Part shown: one piece after another, positions 9,501-18,927 of the stretch
How the letters are laid out: each line of letters begins with the position of its first letter
Numbering within the stretch: the stretch's first letter is position 1
Assembly: GCF_002305855.1 (NCBI RefSeq)
Contig: NZ_CP022163.1
Coordinates: 9,677,765 to 9,741,764, forward strand
Length of the DNA stretch: 64,000 nt
Direction: 5' to 3'
DNA from: Melittangium boletus DSM 14713
GTDB lineage: Bacteria; Myxococcota; Myxococcia; Myxococcales; Myxococcaceae
Made by a program: the position numbers and the translations under genes
The notes under the pieces: generated by a model
What the model saw: the letters and a program-made list of their open reading frames with translations, nothing else
What the model was told of the DNA's origin: nothing
Database searches by the model: none

Positions 9501-9992
9501 CACGAACACCTCGCGCACGGCGGCCGAGACGCCTGGATCCATGGTGAAGCGCTCGCGGCTCCAGTCCAGACTCGCGCCGAGCACCTTCTGCTGCTCGTTG
9601 ATGCGCTGGCCGTACTTGTTCTTCCACTCCCACACGCGCTCGAGGAACTTCTCGCGACCCAGATCGTGGCGGCTCTTCTTCTCCTTCTCCTTGAGCTCGC
9701 GCTCCACCACCATCTGCGTGGCGATGCCCGCGTGGTCCGTCCCCGGCACCCAGAGGGTGTTGAAGCCGCGCATGCGCTTCCAGCGCACGAGGATGTCCTG
9801 GATGGTGGCCGTGAGCGCATGGCCCAGGTGCAGGCTGCCTGTCACGTTGGGCGGAGGCAGCACGATGCTGAAGGAGGGCTTGTCCGCGGTGGCCTCCGCG
9901 CGGAAGTAGTTCCGCTCCATCCAGCAGGCATACCAACGGGCCTCGACCTCCGTGGGCTCGTAGGACTTCGGCAGTTCGGTCGTGTCGCTCAT
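6573..9992 (-). CDS. valS: Valyl-tRNA synthetase with histone H1-like basic tail
   Basis: This 1139-residue class I aminoacyl-tRNA synthetase charges tRNA-Val. The HIGH motif is HLGH (residues 55-58, in PPPNVTGSLHLGHAL). The KMSKS motif is KMSKT (543-547). The C-terminal coiled-coil tRNA-binding arm (NPNFVAKAPPDVVEKDRARV) ends near residue 915, where the family normally stops. Some 220 extra residues follow: a linker with a strongly acidic patch (EEQEALAEEEDEEPELEA), then about 110 residues of KKAP/KKAA repeats like those of histone H1 or bacterial H1-like proteins. The basic tail could bind tRNA, rRNA or DNA. Terminator hairpins of the upstream gene lie just before its start. Confidence 0.95.
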   Translation of the reverse strand: MSDTTELPKSYEPTEVEARWYACWMERNYFRAEATADKPSFSIVLPPPNVTGSLHLGHALTATIQDILVRWKRMRGFNTLWVPGTDHAGIATQMVVERELKEKEKKSRHDLGREKFLERVWEWKNKYGQRINEQQKVLGASLDWSRERFTMDPGVSAAVREVFVRLYEEGLIYRAQKLINWCPSCHTALSDLEVEHEEKQGSLWHLHYPVKGSDRKLTVATTRPETMLGDTAVAIHPEDERYKGLAGQFVVLPLTGREIPIVADAELVDPAFGTGVVKVTPAHDFNDYQTGLRHNLQQITVLDESARINLEGSAYAGMDRFAARKKMLEDLTEQGVLEKEEPHKLSVGGCQRCGTVVEPRLSPQWFVKIEPLARPAIEAVEQGRTKIIPESWTNTYFHWMRNIHDWTISRQLWWGHQIPAWYCADCSPRLEATGAIDYSRAEPIVSRTPPEKCTKCSGSKLEQDPDVLDTWFSSGLWPFSTLGWPEQTAELKAFYPNSVMETGHDILFFWVARMMMFGLHFMKEVPFRTIYLHAMVRDEKGEKMSKTKGNVIDPLDIILGAPPEQLNKNLRNKYPQGMPAHGADALRFTLASLTQQGRDIKLSLDRVAGYKAFANKLWNASRFALMNMGDFSLDARPLQERELTLADRWILSRLQRATALTRASLEAFAFAEAASTLYQFLWSEFCDWYIELAKGSLYGEDAKSKDTTRAVLVYCLDRILRLLHPFMPFVTEEIWQKLPMARPTDSIMIASFPEPDTSLEDAAAEAEIGTVITAIEGLRTIRGESNLAPSARITAIIQSPDARIRELLERWRGDVTRLAGLGELNISGPGAKPSLSAAFVGPQLEIFVPLAGLIDVDAERERLGKEITRSEQELGGIKRKLDNPNFVAKAPPDVVEKDRARVEELEARVSKLRDNLDRLAPAPEPVIEQKVPDLADPEHAPSPEPSQVDARTQTIETGTSEPDVDISATRADTYEAPLAVNTRTQADLEEQEALAEEEDEEPELEALTAEEQGEETQAPARPARKTGSSGKAAKKAPVKKAAASKKAPVKKGAAKKAPVKKAAASKKAPVKKGAAKKAPVKKAAASKKAPAKKAPVKKAPAKKGTAKKAPAKKAVAKKAPAKKAAAKKKSPARGSKPRR
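6720..6899 (-). repeat. In-frame 63-bp tandem repeat encoding Lys/Ala/Pro repeats of ValS tail
   Basis: Nearly perfect 63-bp units repeat about 2.8 times here; for example GCAGCGCCCTTCTTG recurs at 6769 and 6832. Each unit encodes 21 residues of the pattern KKAPVKKAAASKK-APVKKGAA. Less regular 15- to 33-bp units continue towards 6600. The repeat stays in frame, so it is coding and can grow or shrink without breaking valS. Confidence 0.9.
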
Positions 9993-10005
9993 AGAAAAAA
10001 AGAGA

Positions 10006-10051
10006 ACCGGCCCCCAGGGCCGGTGGAAGGACCGGCCCGACGAGGGCCGGT
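10006..10051 (-). terminator. Tandem hairpin terminator between receiver gene and valS
   Basis: Two GC-rich hairpins sit side by side: ACCGGCC-CCCA(G)-GGCCGGT at 10006-10024 and ACCGGCCC-GACGA-GGGCCGGT at 10031-10051. Read leftward they are followed by a T-rich run (TTCTCTTTTTTTCT) that reaches the valS start. This is a good rho-independent terminator for the receiver gene, placed almost at the valS ATG. Confidence 0.8.
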
Positions 10052-10089
10052 CGGGGACTGGGAGAGAGAGATTAACGGCGAGAAGACGC

Positions 10090-11364
10090 TCAGTGCTTCG
10101 TCTCGCGATCCTTGATCAACCGCTCCAGCTCCTCGCGGATGATGGTCTCGGCGAGCTGGGGTACGACCTCCCAGGCGATCTTCTCGATGACCTCTCGCGA
10201 GGCCTTCGAGAGCGCGTCACGCAGCTGCGCCTCGCCGCCATCCGCCGCGGCGGGAGCGGGCCGCGCCGCCACGGGCGTGGGGGCGGGAGCCAAGGGAGCG
10301 GGCTCGGGCGTCAGGGGCTCGGCATCATCCAGGGACAGATCCTCCAGGCCGTTCACCTCGGGAGCGGCGGGAGGCGGAGCCGGCACGGGCTGAGGCGCGG
10401 GAGCACCCAGTCCGAACGGATCCCTGCCTCGGATGGCCCCCGCGGGCGCGGCACCCGGCAGGCCAGCCGCGCCAGGAGGACGGGGCAGGCCCGCGACGCC
10501 CGGAGGCGGCACACCCGGAGGCGGCATTCCCGGACGCGCGCCCGGAGGGGGTGCGCCCGGAGGCGGCATTCCCGGACGCGCGCCCGGAGGCTGCACACCC
10601 GGGGGCGGCATTCCCGGACGCGCCATGCCCGGAGGCGGCGCTCCCGGAGGAGGCATTCCCGGACGCGCGCCCGGAGGCGGCGCTCCCGGAGGAGGCATTC
10701 CCGGACGAGGACCCGGACCCATGCCCGGTCCCGGAGGCCCGCCCGGACGCGCCACGCCCGGAGGCGGCGCTCCCGGAGGAGGCATTCCCGGACGAGGACC
10801 CGGACCCATGCCCGGTCCCGGAGGCCCGCCCGGACGCGCCATGCCCGGAGCCCCGGGCCCCGGAGGGATGCCAGGGCCCGGCGGCCGCGGACCCGGGCCA
10901 GGACCCGGAGGGCCCGCGGGGCGAGGCTGGGCGGGTGCCGCGGCGGCGGCGGGTGCCGTCACCTGGGTGGCGGCCGAGGCGGGCATCGTGTTGCCCTTCT
11001 GCCCCACCAGGGTCTTCACCTTGTCCAACAGGACCTGGCTCTCGAAGGGCTTGGTGATGTGGTCGTCCGCCCGGGCCGAGCGTGCGCGGCCCTCGTCGAA
11101 GGCCTCGAAGGTACCGGCCAGCAGCAGCACGGGGATGTGCTGGGTGGACGGATCGTGCTTGAGCGCCTCGCAGACCTCGTAGCCGTTCTTGCCCGGCATC
11201 ATCACGTCCGCGAGCACCACATCCGGACGCAGCTCGCGGCAACGCGAGATGGCGTCCAGCCCATTGTCGACCGCGGTGACCTGAAAGTCCTCGGTCGCGA
11301 AGATCATCCCGATCACCTTGCGGATGGTGAGCGAATCATCGGCGACCAGCAGATTCTTGGGCAT
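10090..11364 (-). CDS. Receiver-domain protein with Pro/Gly repeat linker and PopZ-like C-terminal helices
   Basis: This 424-residue protein starts MPKNLLVADDSLTIRKVIGM. The frame is open further upstream, but the receiver homology fixes the ATG at 11364. Residues 1-125 form a CheY-like receiver with phospho-acceptor D53 (VVLADVMMPGKNG) and the conserved Lys in HITKPFES. A very long low-complexity linker follows, rich in PPPGARPGM-type repeats. The last ~50 residues form a helical block (ASREVIEKIAWEVVPQLAET, then IIREELERLIKD). This block resembles the C-terminal oligomerisation helices of polar scaffold proteins such as PopZ; the resemblance is my inference. A CheW-like gene lies upstream on the same strand, which suggests a chemosensory or polarity role. 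Confidence 0.8.
   Translation of the reverse strand: MPKNLLVADDSLTIRKVIGMIFATEDFQVTAVDNGLDAISRCRELRPDVVLADVMMPGKNGYEVCEALKHDPSTQHIPVLLLAGTFEAFDEGRARSARADDHITKPFESQVLLDKVKTLVGQKGNTMPASAATQVTAPAAAAAPAQPRPAGPPGPGPGPRPPGPGIPPGPGAPGMARPGGPPGPGMGPGPRPGMPPPGAPPPGVARPGGPPGPGMGPGPRPGMPPPGAPPPGARPGMPPPGAPPPGMARPGMPPPGVQPPGARPGMPPPGAPPPGARPGMPPPGVPPPGVAGLPRPPGAAGLPGAAPAGAIRGRDPFGLGAPAPQPVPAPPPAAPEVNGLEDLSLDDAEPLTPEPAPLAPAPTPVAARPAPAAADGGEAQLRDALSKASREVIEKIAWEVVPQLAETIIREELERLIKDRETKH
10499..10870 (-). repeat. Coding tandem repeats (Pro/Gly/Arg linker)
   Basis: Imperfect in-frame repeats of about 15-60 bp, built on the unit GGAGGCGG(C/T) and CCCGGACGCGC, encode PPPGARPGMPPPG-type sequence in the linker of the receiver protein. 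A ~93-bp block (around 10681-10773 and 10774-10866) is duplicated almost exactly. There are no unique spacers between the units, so this is not a CRISPR array. Confidence 0.85.
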
Positions 11365-11488
11365 CGATTCGGGCCTCGGGGGATCCAACCCCCCAGAATT
11401 CGTTGAGAAACAGGGACATGGCGTCCCTTCATACAGGCCGGGCAGCTTACGGTTGCCCACTCGGGCCTTCAAGAAAACAAGCGGGCCA

Positions 11489-12310
11489 TCAAGAAAACAT
11501 ACGTCGCGGGTCCGCGAAGAGCACGGGCATGGGGAGGCCGGGCGCGGTGAACTCCCCGGGGTTCAAAGTGGACGTGAAGTGGGGGAACACCCCCAGCACA
11601 CGCGAGGCGCACATCCCCAGACGGCGGCCCTCCACGTCGGCCAGGACGAGGAAGTCCTCCGCGACGACGCTTCCCCCCAGGAGAAGTGCTGGCGCCGAGT
11701 AGAGGGGCCAGAGTACCTGGCCATGGGGCAGCAGGCCCGCCACGGCCCCGCTCCGCCCCGGCAGCTCGCAGAAGCTGGGGGTCCGCATCGCCACCTGGGA
11801 CACATAGGACAGGGGCAGGCCGAACAACCGCCCCTGGGACTCGAAGACGAGCGAGCGCTCTGGAGGGGAGAGGGCGAGGTGTACGGGAAGGGGGGCGGGA
11901 GGCTTCGCGGCGCCGGGTGCCTGGGGAAGCGCGTCCGCGTTGAGCTCCAGGTAGAGGCGCTCCTTGTACAGCACCGCGCTGTGGCTGAGCGAGGCCAGGG
12001 TGGCGCCCAGCCCCGAGGGCAGCACGAAGTGGACGGCCCGAGCCACGTCGGCCACCTCGACGATCGAGCGCACGCGCACCGCCAGGGTGGGGCTCACGTC
12101 GAACACCACGACCATGCCCGGGGTCGGCTCGGGCTCGCCACCCAGCAACTCGGACAGATCCTGGATCTCCAGCACCCCGCGAAGACTCGTTTCATCTGGA
12201 CCCGGCGAGGCCACCTCGGTGACGGAGGTGGCCTCGACGGAGAAGCGCGTACCGCCCGCTTCCAACAGAAGACAGAGTCGGCGTCCGCTTTCGAAGAGGG
12301 GCACGCGCAC
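11489..12310 (-). CDS. CheW-like protein, two CheW-type halves
   Basis: This 273-residue protein has no membrane segment and reads like two tandem CheW-type beta-barrels. The first half has LCLLLEAGGTRFSVEATSVTEV and LRGVLEIQDLSELLGG, matching the CheW 'vryrGevlPvidL' region. The second has SLVFESQGRLFGLPLSYVSQV and AGLLPHGQVLWPLYSAPALL. CheW domains link chemoreceptors to CheA. The start appears to be GTG at 12310 (or GTG at 12304). It lies 124 bp upstream of the receiver/PopZ-like gene and is divergent from the diguanylate cyclase gene. No CheA or receptor is in the window, so it may feed an unlinked array. Confidence 0.72.
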   Translation of the reverse strand: MRVPLFESGRRLCLLLEAGGTRFSVEATSVTEVASPGPDETSLRGVLEIQDLSELLGGEPEPTPGMVVVFDVSPTLAVRVRSIVEVADVARAVHFVLPSGLGATLASLSHSAVLYKERLYLELNADALPQAPGAAKPPAPLPVHLALSPPERSLVFESQGRLFGLPLSYVSQVAMRTPSFCELPGRSGAVAGLLPHGQVLWPLYSAPALLLGGSVVAEDFLVLADVEGRRLGMCASRVLGVFPHFTSTLNPGEFTAPGLPMPVLFADPRRMFS

Positions 12311-12350
12311 AGGCTAGCAGCCCCGAGGCCTTGGTGCTAAGCCCCGAGCG

Positions 12351-13727
12351 ATGGCGCGTCTGCTCCTCGTCGATGACGAAAAGATGGCCCGGGCCCTGTA
12401 CGGCGATTCCCTGCGGGAACTGGGCCACGAGGTCACCGCGGTGGCCACCATCCCGGAGGCCAAGGAGGCCCTGGCCCGGGATCGGTACGACGTGGTGGTG
12501 ACGGATCTCATCCTCGCCCAGGGCGATGGAATCGAGGTGCTGCGCCATACCAAGGAGAACCACCCGGGCATCGAGGTGGTGGTCATCACCGGCCTGGACA
12601 AGGTGGACCCGGCGGTGCGCGCCCTCAAGAGCGGCGCGGCCGAGTACCTCGTCAAGCCCGTGGCCCCCGAGGTGCTCCAACACGCGGTGAACCGGGCGCT
12701 CGCCACGCGGGAGCTCCTGCAGGAAAACGCCGCCCTGCGCCGCTCCGTCTCTCTGTTGGAAGCCGGACAGCGCATCTCCACCACGCTCGACCGCGGCCGG
12801 CTGACGCACACCGCCTGCAACGCCTTCCTCTCCGTTTCCTCGGCCGAAGCGGTGATGCTGTTGCAGTTCGATGCCCAGGGCCGTCCCCGGTTGTTGGGCA
12901 CGCAGAAGCTGGCGGGAGCGGCCCAGGAAAGCGCCCTGCTCACCCACCTCACGCCGCACCTGCGGGAGCTCCGCGAGGCCCGCCTGGTGGAGGGACTGCC
13001 GGGCGATTGGTCCTGTGCCCTCGCCGTGCCCGCGGTGGACGGCGAGGAAGCGCTCGGCTGCGCCCTGCTCTTCTATCCCGCCGCGCCCCCGAAGGACGTG
13101 TCCGAGCCCACGGCGTTCCTGGCCCGCAGCCTCGCGCTCGCCTTGCGCAACCAGGGCCGCATCGCGCAGGTGGAGGACCTGGCCTACCTGGACGACCTCA
13201 CCCACCTCTTCAACCTGCGCTACCTGCACCTGATGCTGGACCGCGAGCTGAAGAGCGCCCAGCAGACCCATGGTGTCTTCAGCCTGCTCTTCCTGGACCT
13301 GGACTACTTCAAGGCCGTCAACGACACCCACGGCCATGTGATGGGCTCCCAGTTGTTGGTGGAGATGGCGCACGTCCTCAAGGGTTGTGTGCGAGACCGG
13401 GATGTCGCGGTGCGCTATGGCGGGGACGAGTACGTGGTCCTGCTGCGCGGCACGGACTCGGGCACCGCCTTGAAGGTGGCCGAGCGCATCCGGCGTGCCG
13501 TGGAGAGCCACCGCTTCCTCGCGGCCGAGGGACGCGCGTTGTCGCTCACCACGTGCATTGGCGTGGCCAGCTACCCCGAGCACACCCAGGACAAGGCCAC
13601 CTTGCTGGACATGGCGGACCGGGCCATGTACCGGGGCAAGAAGGGCCCCCGCAACGTCGTCTACGTCGCCGCCAAGGGTCTGGAAGCCACGCCTCCGGCC
13701 CGCCATAGCCAACCCACCGGAAGCTGA
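12351..13727 (+). CDS. Response regulator with GGDEF diguanylate cyclase domain
   Basis: This 458-residue protein has an N-terminal receiver domain (residues 1-120, phospho-acceptor D52 in VVVTDLILAQGDG, conserved Lys in YLVKPV). A GAF-like middle follows (about 135-275), then a GGDEF domain. The active motif is GGDEY (357-361). The product-inhibition site RxxD is intact as R348-D-R-D351, five residues upstream. It should make cyclic di-GMP from two GTP under control of phosphorylation, with feedback inhibition. The hybrid kinase immediately downstream on the same strand is a plausible partner. Confidence 0.9.
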   Translation: MARLLLVDDEKMARALYGDSLRELGHEVTAVATIPEAKEALARDRYDVVVTDLILAQGDGIEVLRHTKENHPGIEVVVITGLDKVDPAVRALKSGAAEYLVKPVAPEVLQHAVNRALATRELLQENAALRRSVSLLEAGQRISTTLDRGRLTHTACNAFLSVSSAEAVMLLQFDAQGRPRLLGTQKLAGAAQESALLTHLTPHLRELREARLVEGLPGDWSCALAVPAVDGEEALGCALLFYPAAPPKDVSEPTAFLARSLALALRNQGRIAQVEDLAYLDDLTHLFNLRYLHLMLDRELKSAQQTHGVFSLLFLDLDYFKAVNDTHGHVMGSQLLVEMAHVLKGCVRDRDVAVRYGGDEYVVLLRGTDSGTALKVAERIRRAVESHRFLAAEGRALSLTTCIGVASYPEHTQDKATLLDMADRAMYRGKKGPRNVVYVAAKGLEATPPARHSQPTGS

Positions 13728-13801
13728 ACACCGGGCGGCGCCCGAGCAATCCGATGCCCCGCGTTGCGGCCGGGCCGGTGGCTCGGCGATGCTGGGGCGT
13801 C

Positions 13802-15346
13802 ATGGACACCCCGTCCCCGCTCGCGGTCCTGCTCGAGGCCCTGGAAGCAGGCGATCTGCGAGCGGCGAAGGCCGCCGCCGTGGAACTGCAACGCACCCGG
13901 GTGGGCACCACCCAGCTCGCCGCCGAGGTGCTGCATGAGTTGCGTCAGCCCCTGCTCGGCGTGAAGGCCTACACCCAGCTGCTCACCGAGGAGATGGGCT
14001 CGCGCGGCCCGCTGCGGCAGATGCTCGCCCAGGTGGAGCGGATGGAGCAGATCATCTCCGACTTCACCCGCCTGGCCAGCGAGCGCCCCGCGCCCCAACA
14101 ACCCGTGTCCCTGGTGGCGCACGTCCAGGCGGCCGCGCGCGCCTTCGCCCTCAATCCCGACTCGTCGCGCATCCGTCTCGAGGTGGACGCCCCCGAGGAG
14201 CTCATCATCGAGGGCAATGGCCGGCTCCTGGAGCAACTCGCCCTCAACCTCTTCAACAACGCGCGCGACGCGGCTTCCGGCCCCGGGTTGGTGAAGGCGG
14301 TGCTCGCGCGCGAGGACTCCTCGCCCGTCATGTACGTGGCGGATTGGGGCCGCGGCATTCCCGACGCCGTGCGCGCCCGGCTCTTCGAGCCCTACGTGAC
14401 GGGAAGCAAGCGCGGCACGGGCCTCGGGCTCGCGGTGTGCCGGCGCATCGCGCAGGAGCACCAGGCGCTGCTGGAGCTCGTTCCCCCCTCCACCCTGAAC
14501 CTCTCTCCCCCACCCTCCACGGTCTTCCGCGTCCGCTTCCCCGCCCCGGCCTACCGGACGCCGCTCCCCCCGGAGCCCTCGCCCGCTCCGGCCTCTTCGC
14601 GTCACCGCCTGCTCGTGGTGGATGACGAGGAGATCATCCGCAGCGTCTTCAGGGACTTGATGAGCCGCGAGTGCGAGGTGCTCGAGGCGGCCAACGCCGA
14701 GGAAGCGCTCGCGCACCTGGAGCGCGGGCGCGTGGATCTCATCGTCACCGACAAGAACCTGCCCGGCCTCTCCGGCCTGGAGCTGGCCCAGCGGGCGCGT
14801 CGGCTCGACCCCGGCTCGCGCGTCATCCTGATGACGGGCTACCCCTCCCTCGTGACCGCCCAGCAGGCGCTCGAACTGGGACTGCTCGACTACCTGCTCA
14901 AGCCCTTCGACGACATCCGCGAGGTGCGCGCGAAGCTGCGCGAGGCCCTCACCGGGACCGCCCCCAGGACACGGGGCCTGCGCTCGGACAGCCGGCGCGT
15001 GGACGTGCTCGAGGACCATCCCGCTTCCGCGCGGCGGATCACGGAGGCGCTCGCGCTCCTGGAGCTCGAGGCGCGGGTCTTCCCGTCCGTGCCCACCGAG
15101 CCTCCCGTGGAGCCCCCCGCCGCCGTGGTGGTGAGCTGGGACTTCTCCGCCGCCCATGGCCGACAGGCCCTGGAGCTGGCACGGCGGCAGGGCCTGGGCG
15201 CCCCCTTCGTGGTGCTCGCCGAATACCTCTCCCAGGAAACGATGCTGGAAGCCCTGCGCGCGGGCGCCTCCGGATGCCTGTCCCGGGACCTGGAGCCGCG
15301 CGAGCTCGGCCGCGAGTTGTCCCGCCTGCTCAAGCCCGGCTCCTGA
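13802..15346 (+). CDS. Hybrid histidine kinase with one intact and one degenerate receiver
   Basis: This protein has 514 residues from the ATG at 13802. The frame is open to 13754, but the sequence before 13802 looks non-coding. The phospho-accepting helix has H45 in AAEVLHELRQPLLGVKAY. The ATPase follows, with N-box NLFNNARDAA and G boxes ADWGRGIPD and GTGLGLAV. A receiver domain follows with D317 (LIVTDKNLPGLSG) and Lys in LLKPFD. The final ~120 residues look like a second receiver in which the usual aspartate region reads VVVSWDFSAA, so it may not be phosphorylated. There are no membrane segments, so the kinase is cytoplasmic. It lies 74 bp after the GGDEF gene. Confidence 0.88.
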   Translation: MDTPSPLAVLLEALEAGDLRAAKAAAVELQRTRVGTTQLAAEVLHELRQPLLGVKAYTQLLTEEMGSRGPLRQMLAQVERMEQIISDFTRLASERPAPQQPVSLVAHVQAAARAFALNPDSSRIRLEVDAPEELIIEGNGRLLEQLALNLFNNARDAASGPGLVKAVLAREDSSPVMYVADWGRGIPDAVRARLFEPYVTGSKRGTGLGLAVCRRIAQEHQALLELVPPSTLNLSPPPSTVFRVRFPAPAYRTPLPPEPSPAPASSRHRLLVVDDEEIIRSVFRDLMSRECEVLEAANAEEALAHLERGRVDLIVTDKNLPGLSGLELAQRARRLDPGSRVILMTGYPSLVTAQQALELGLLDYLLKPFDDIREVRAKLREALTGTAPRTRGLRSDSRRVDVLEDHPASARRITEALALLELEARVFPSVPTEPPVEPPAAVVVSWDFSAAHGRQALELARRQGLGAPFVVLAEYLSQETMLEALRAGASGCLSRDLEPRELGRELSRLLKPGS

Positions 15347-15351
15347 AACAC

Positions 15352-15425
15352 CACGGCCCCAGCTCCCTCCTCGGCGGAGAAGGAAACCAGGGCCGTGAAC
15401 CTCACCGAGCCGTCAAGGGGCTCGG
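15352..15425. terminator. Two hairpins between convergent kinase and groEL genes
   Basis: The stem CACGGCCC/GGGCCGTG (15352-15397, long loop) and the compact stem CCGAGCC/GGCTCGG (15405-15425, 7-base loop) lie between two converging stop codons. They probably serve as a bidirectional terminator. There is no strong T-run on either side. Confidence 0.5.
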
Positions 15426-15432
15426 GCGTGAC

Positions 15433-17073
<1,641 letters not shown>

Positions 17074-17126
17074 TGTAACCTCCTGAAAAAATTGAAGAAA
17101 ATCCGTCGCGGGCCGGGAGCGCCGCG

Positions 17127-17153
17127 TTGGCACTCGACCCAGGCGAGCGCCAA
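17127..17153. promoter_or_regulatory. CIRCE operator (HrcA binding site) for groEL
   Basis: The inverted repeat TTGGCACTC - 9 bases - GAGCGCCAA matches the CIRCE consensus (TTAGCACTC-N9-GAGTGCTAA) at 15 of 18 positions, with exactly the right spacer. It lies directly downstream of the groEL promoter, where bound HrcA would block transcription. It implies heat-shock control of this copy. Confidence 0.85.
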
Positions 17154-17179
17154 AATAAGAGACGGTCCCGGGTTGTCAA
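17152..17179 (-). promoter_or_regulatory. Sigma-70-type promoter of groEL
   Basis: On the minus strand a perfect -35 box TTGACA (17174-17179) is followed after 16 bp by a -10-like TATTTT (17152-17157). The CIRCE element begins at the -10 box and covers the expected start of transcription. Confidence 0.7.
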
Positions 17180-17243
17180 CACGGAAGGCGCGGCCTGTGG
17201 AGGAGCCAACGGCCCGGCGGGCCCGAAGCAAGGCCGCCAGGCG

Positions 17244-17600
17244 CTACTCGGCGAAGCGCACCAGGTTGAGCAGCTGGTTGAAGTCCAGCGGCTTCTCCAG
17301 CGTCATCGCCACGCCCTTGCGCAGGCCCTTGTCCTGCACGTTGCCGTCAGCGTTGCCCGTCATGAGGATGACCTGGGTGTCGCGGTGCCTCGGCTCCGCC
17401 TTGAGCATCGCGGTGAACTGGATGCCGTCCATGTGGGGCATCCGGTAGTCACTGATGATGAGCCCCACCTCATGACGCTCGAGGATGTCCAGCGCCTGCA
17501 AGGCATCGGCCGCGGAAAAGACGGTGTAGCCGTGCTTCTCCAGGAACCGGGAGAGCAACGTACACAGCTCGACATCATCATCCACGACCAGAATGTTCAC
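17244..17600 (-). CDS. Single-domain response regulator (CheY-like)
   Basis: This 118-residue protein consists only of a receiver domain: acidic pocket VVDDDVE (D7-D9), phospho-acceptor D51 (LIISDYRMPHMDG), T81 (ILMTGN) and K103 (TLEKPLD). There is no output domain, so it must act through protein contacts, for example on a kinase or motility complex. It lies upstream of the groEL promoter region on the same strand and is divergent from the TPR/zincin gene. No kinase is adjacent. Confidence 0.9.
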   Translation of the reverse strand: MNILVVDDDVELCTLLSRFLEKHGYTVFSAADALQALDILERHEVGLIISDYRMPHMDGIQFTAMLKAEPRHRDTQVILMTGNADGNVQDKGLRKGVAMTLEKPLDFNQLLNLVRFAE

Positions 17601-17695
17601 GGACCCTTATGAGCTGAGCGGTACGGCGTGCGGGGGCGGAGGTCGCGGAAGGTAACAGCCGTGAGGTACGTTGACAACGCGCGCAAGGGGTTCGT

Positions 17696-18784
17696 ATGTC
17701 GCCGCATATGAGGAAGCGGACGTCGAAGCAGGCGGCGCCGTCGGATGTGGAGGCGCGGTTGGCGGAGGTGGCGGCCGCCTTCGAGCGCGGAGCGCTGGAG
17801 GAGGCCCTGGCTGGGGCCGATGCGCTGCTGGCCGAGGCCGACGAGTTCCCCGAGGCCCTGCACTGGCGGGCGTCCGCCCTGGCGGAATTGGGACGGCTGG
17901 ACGAGGCCTTGGAGACATATGGCCGCGCCTTGAAGGTGGCTCCGGACGACCTGGAGCTGGTGCTCGCGGCGGCGGAATGCCTGGTGGCCCGGGTGGGCGA
18001 CGACCGGGAGGCCGTGGAGGACGGGCTCGCCCTGTGTGCCCGGGGCCGGAAGCTGTCCCAGCGGGCCGGGGACACGGAGCTGCTCTTCGAGTTCCTCCTC
18101 CTGGAGGGCATTGGGCTCAACCAGGTGGGCGAGTGTGCGCGGGCCCTGGTGAGCCTGGACGCGGCGCTCGAGCACCTGCCGGGCGCGGTGGAAGCACGGC
18201 TGGAGCGGGCCATCGCCTTGTTCGAGCTGTGCCGCTTCCCCGAGGCCCAGACGGCCTTCGAGGAAATCCTGGGCGACGCGGAGGACGAGCCCTGGGCCCA
18301 CCATTACCTGGGGCTGCTCGCGGAGCGGCGCGGGGATGCGAAGGAGGCCCGCCGGCGCTTCGGGCGAGCCCAGGCGCTGGTGCCCGAGGAGTTTCCGCCC
18401 CCGGTGGAGCTGGGGGAGAAGGCCTTCGACCAGGCCGTGGAAGACGCGGTGAAGGCGCTGCCCGGACACGTGAAGAAGTACATGGACAACGTCACGCTCG
18501 CGGTGGAGGACCTGCCCAAGGACGAGGATCTGATGGGGGAGACCCCGCCGCTCTCGCCGTGCATCCTGGGGGTGTTCCGCGGCTCGCCGGTGGGCGAGCG
18601 CCACAGCATCCTGGGCACGTTCGACCCCTACCCCGCGTCCATCGTGCTCTACCAGAAGAACCTGGAGCGCTTCGCGAAGACGCGGGAAGAGCTGATCGAG
18701 CAGATCGGCATCACGGTGATGCACGAGGTCGGGCACTTGATGGGGCTCGACGAGGATGACCTGTGGCAGCGCGGACTGGACTGA
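17696..18784 (+). CDS. TPR protein with C-terminal zincin-like metalloprotease domain
   Basis: This 362-residue protein has several tetratricopeptide-like helical pairs over residues 15-230 (for example EALHWRASALAELGRLDEAL). A C-terminal domain of the zincin-like family PF06262 follows. The zinc motif is HEVGHLMGLD, with H343, E344, H347 and D352. The preceding GTFDPYPASIVLYQKNLERF also matches that family. The TPR part probably brings in a partner or substrate. The start may be 17696 or the in-frame ATG at 17708. Confidence 0.82.
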   Translation: MSPHMRKRTSKQAAPSDVEARLAEVAAAFERGALEEALAGADALLAEADEFPEALHWRASALAELGRLDEALETYGRALKVAPDDLELVLAAAECLVARVGDDREAVEDGLALCARGRKLSQRAGDTELLFEFLLLEGIGLNQVGECARALVSLDAALEHLPGAVEARLERAIALFELCRFPEAQTAFEEILGDAEDEPWAHHYLGLLAERRGDAKEARRRFGRAQALVPEEFPPPVELGEKAFDQAVEDAVKALPGHVKKYMDNVTLAVEDLPKDEDLMGETPPLSPCILGVFRGSPVGERHSILGTFDPYPASIVLYQKNLERFAKTREELIEQIGITVMHEVGHLMGLDEDDLWQRGLD

Positions 18785-18831
18785 CAGCCCAGCGTTGACG
18801 GACGTGGCTCAACCTGACGGTAATCCCCTGC

Positions 18832-18927
18832 GGTAGGACCTCTGGACCTGGTGGCTGGCCCGGTCTTCAAAACCGGTGGGGGGCATGGAGACATGTCCCC
18901 GGGAGGTTCGATTCCTCTGTCCTACCG
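18832..18927 (+). tRNA. selC: tRNA-Sec (selenocysteine, anticodon TCA)
   Basis: This 96-nt cloverleaf has selenocysteine tRNA features. The acceptor stem is 8 bp (GGTAGGAC/GTCCTACC) with discriminator G. The anticodon stem is CCGGT/ACCGG with loop CTTCAAA, giving anticodon TCA. The variable arm is very long (about 22 nt, GGGGGCATG/CATGTCCCC), and the T arm contains GGTTCGATTCC. CCA is not encoded. It decodes UGA as selenocysteine when SelA, SelB and a SECIS element are present; none of these is in the window. The 3' half is repeated at 22452-22517, so the gene seems to have served as an integration site. Confidence 0.93.

Noticed and set aside
7038..10115. Very long plus-strand open frame opposite valS
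   Set aside because: It is the antisense of a clear ValS coding region. Its translation is His/Arg/Gly/Val-rich with no motifs, as expected from GC-rich shadow frames.
10433..11182. Gly/Pro-rich plus-strand frame (collagen-like)
   Set aside because: It is the complement of the Pro/Gly linker repeats in the receiver protein. The minus strand has the receiver domain and helical end, so that strand is the coding one.
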